From Bacteroidaceae bacterium (GTDB lineage: Bacteria > Bacteroidota > Bacteroidia > Bacteroidales > Bacteroidaceae): a stretch of DNA of 64,000 nt. The stretch lies in contig JAFROT010000013.1 of NCBI GenBank assembly GCA_017429525.1, forward strand, positions 62,001 through 126,000, read 5' to 3'. Position 1 is the stretch's first letter. Each line of letters begins with the position of its first letter. The notes beneath the pieces are model-generated. The model ran no database searches and was not told the origin of the DNA. It saw only the letters and a program-made list of their open reading frames with translations. The translations under genes were made by a program, and so were the position numbers. This document shows, piece after piece, positions 62,875 through 64,000 of the stretch.

Positions 62875-63498
62875 ATGAAACAGAAATTTGATAAGATAAC
62901 CTCCACCTGCATCCCCATCGCCATCGACAACTGCAATACGGACCTGATCATCCCTGCTCGCTATCTGGCCAGCACGACACGCGACCCCAAGTTCTTTGGC
63001 GAAGCCTTTATGCATGACCTGCGTTTCACGAGCGATGGTGTGCCCGTTGCCGATTTCGTCATGAATCAACCCGCCTACAGCGAACCTCCGCGCGAGGGTG
63101 TCCATCAGATTATTGTGGCTGGACAAAACTGGGGTAGCGGCAGTTCGCGCGAACACGCTGCCTGGGCAATTGCCGGCTACGGCGTGAGAGTCGTTATCAG
63201 CAGTTCGTTCGCCGACATTCATAGGAACAACCTACTCAACTGCTTCGTGCTGCCCGTCATCGTCAGCGAGGCCTTCCAGCAGGAACTCTTCAGCAGCATC
63301 AAGGCCGACCCGCAGACGCAGGTGTGCGTGGACCTTCCCGCACAGACGGTTACCAATCTGGCCACGGGCCACAGCGAAGCGTTTGCCATCAACGGCTATA
63401 AGAAATACTGTCTCATGAACGGCCTCGATGACATCGATTTCTTGTTGAAGAACATCGATGCCCTCCCCTCTTCTACCACCCTGAATGGCGTAAATTAA
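62875..63498 (+). CDS. leuD: 3-isopropylmalate dehydratase small subunit
   Basis: The 207-residue protein has IAIDNCNTDLIIPARYL near the start, GQNWGSGSSREHAAWAIAGYGVRVVISSSFADI (residues about 83-115) and NCFVLPVI, all typical of LeuD. It completes the isomerase with leuC, which precedes it by three bases. Confidence 0.97.
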   Translation: MKQKFDKITSTCIPIAIDNCNTDLIIPARYLASTTRDPKFFGEAFMHDLRFTSDGVPVADFVMNQPAYSEPPREGVHQIIVAGQNWGSGSSREHAAWAIAGYGVRVVISSSFADIHRNNLLNCFVLPVIVSEAFQQELFSSIKADPQTQVCVDLPAQTVTNLATGHSEAFAINGYKKYCLMNGLDDIDFLLKNIDALPSSTTLNGVN

Positions 63499-63546
63499 CC
63501 ATCTGAATGAAACCGCCCCTCGCCACTTGGAGCGAGATCGTACAAT

Positions 63547-64000
63547 ATGATTGCTGCAGATAATCAAAGCCCTAAAACGAACAGGCCTCTCTTGGGATTG
63601 GGCAAGCCATCCACTTTCATCGAGATCATGGACACCACCCTACGGGATGGCGAGCAGACATCGGGCGTCAGTTTCATGCCTCACGAGAAACTGATAATCT
63701 GCCGTGCATTGCTTGAGGATCTGTGCGTCGACCGCGTCGAAGTGGCTTCGGCACGTGTTAGTGATGGCGAGTTGGAGGCCGTGCAACGCATCACCCGTTG
63801 GGCTGCATCGAAAGATATACTGGATCGCATTGAGGTTCTCGGCTTTGTCGACGACGGTAAGAGCCTCGATTGGATTGAGCGTGCGGGTGGGCGATGCATC
63901 AATCTCCTCTGCAAAGGTTCGCGACGCCACTGCGAAGAACAACTCGGAAAGACCCTCGAGGAACACATCCAGGACATCCGTCGCAACGTGGAAATGGCCA
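63547..64000 (+). CDS. Second 2-isopropylmalate synthase-like protein, N-terminal part (cut by window edge)
   Basis: The ATG at 63547 opens a frame to the window end (151 codons). It encodes the DRE-TIM signature [20 protein letters not shown] (residues about 24-43), then HEKLIICRALLEDLCVDRVEVASARVSDGE. That is the alpha-isopropylmalate/homocitrate/citramalate synthase family, but clearly different from the first leuA in the window. In Bacteroidetes leu operons such a second copy is common; whether it is citramalate synthase or a leuA paralogue cannot be told from the N-terminus. It starts 48 bases after leuD. Confidence 0.85.
   Translation, partial: MIAADNQSPKTNRPLLGLGKPSTFIEIMDTTLRDGEQTSGVSFMPHEKLIICRALLEDLCVDRVEVASARVSDGELEAVQRITRWAASKDILDRIEVLGFVDDGKSLDWIERAGGRCINLLCKGSRRHCEEQLGKTLEEHIQDIRRNVEMA

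Overview
The window reads as a chromosomal segment of a Bacteroidales bacterium, most likely Prevotellaceae-like. Reasons: it has a Na+-translocating NQR operon, a TamB-type protein without its own TamA nearby, a very long Rho with a disordered insert, a stand-alone AICAR transformylase, DUF4251 and DUF4595 lipoproteins, and a glycine-tailed TonB-receptor-like barrel. Many genes also carry the Bacteroidetes promoter (TTTG, 19-20 bases, TAnnTTTG). No species call is possible from sequence reading alone.

Layout. 1-2095: start of nqrB and all of nqrA (minus strand). 2283-6698: tamB-like gene. 6699-7668: repeat-rich gap with one small ORF. 7669-12325: hisGDCB operon (minus strand), preceded by a five-histidine leader peptide and an attenuator hairpin. 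12435-14891: WbuC-like cupin and an ABC-F ATPase. 15097-17118: rho. 17270-20769: Wzc-type tyrosine kinase and rmlA. 20818-23878: hypothetical protein, coiled-coil protein, ZapA, a 6S-like RNA candidate and RNase Y. 23879-26050: palindromic repeats surrounding a stand-alone AICAR transformylase and a small basic protein. 26174-27534: three AT-rich small genes sharing a leader-like N-terminus. 27739-34169: AraC regulator, GH106, GH28 and GH105 (rhamnogalacturonan breakdown). 34353-36615: three envelope proteins. 36728-43380: tilS, tRNA-Cys, HAD phosphatase, pgi, gpsA and lysS. 43601-50766: rhaA, an MFS sugar transporter, rhaD, two esterases and a zinc-ribbon microprotein. 50803-55096: EamA transporter, Vsr, DUF4251, GH16 and dinB (minus strand). 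55185-59678: hisS and an outer-membrane barrel. 59718-64000: leucine operon leuA-leuC-leuD plus a second leuA-like gene cut by the window end, preceded by an Ile/Leu/Val-rich leader peptide and an attenuator.

How the genes fit together. The GH106/GH28/GH105 group, the two esterases and rhaA/transporter/rhaD form a coherent pathway from pectic rhamnogalacturonan to free rhamnose and its catabolism. No rhaB kinase and no SusC/SusD pair are present in the window. The his and leu operons both show textbook ribosome-stalling attenuation signals. The genome is also rich in small repeats: a GC-rich palindromic element found between genes and inside at least four reading frames, three loci of 22-bp-period repeats, a 16-bp tandem array, and in-frame low-complexity expansions inside hisB, the AraC gene and the GH106 gene. 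The least explained part is the small-gene cluster at 26174-27534.
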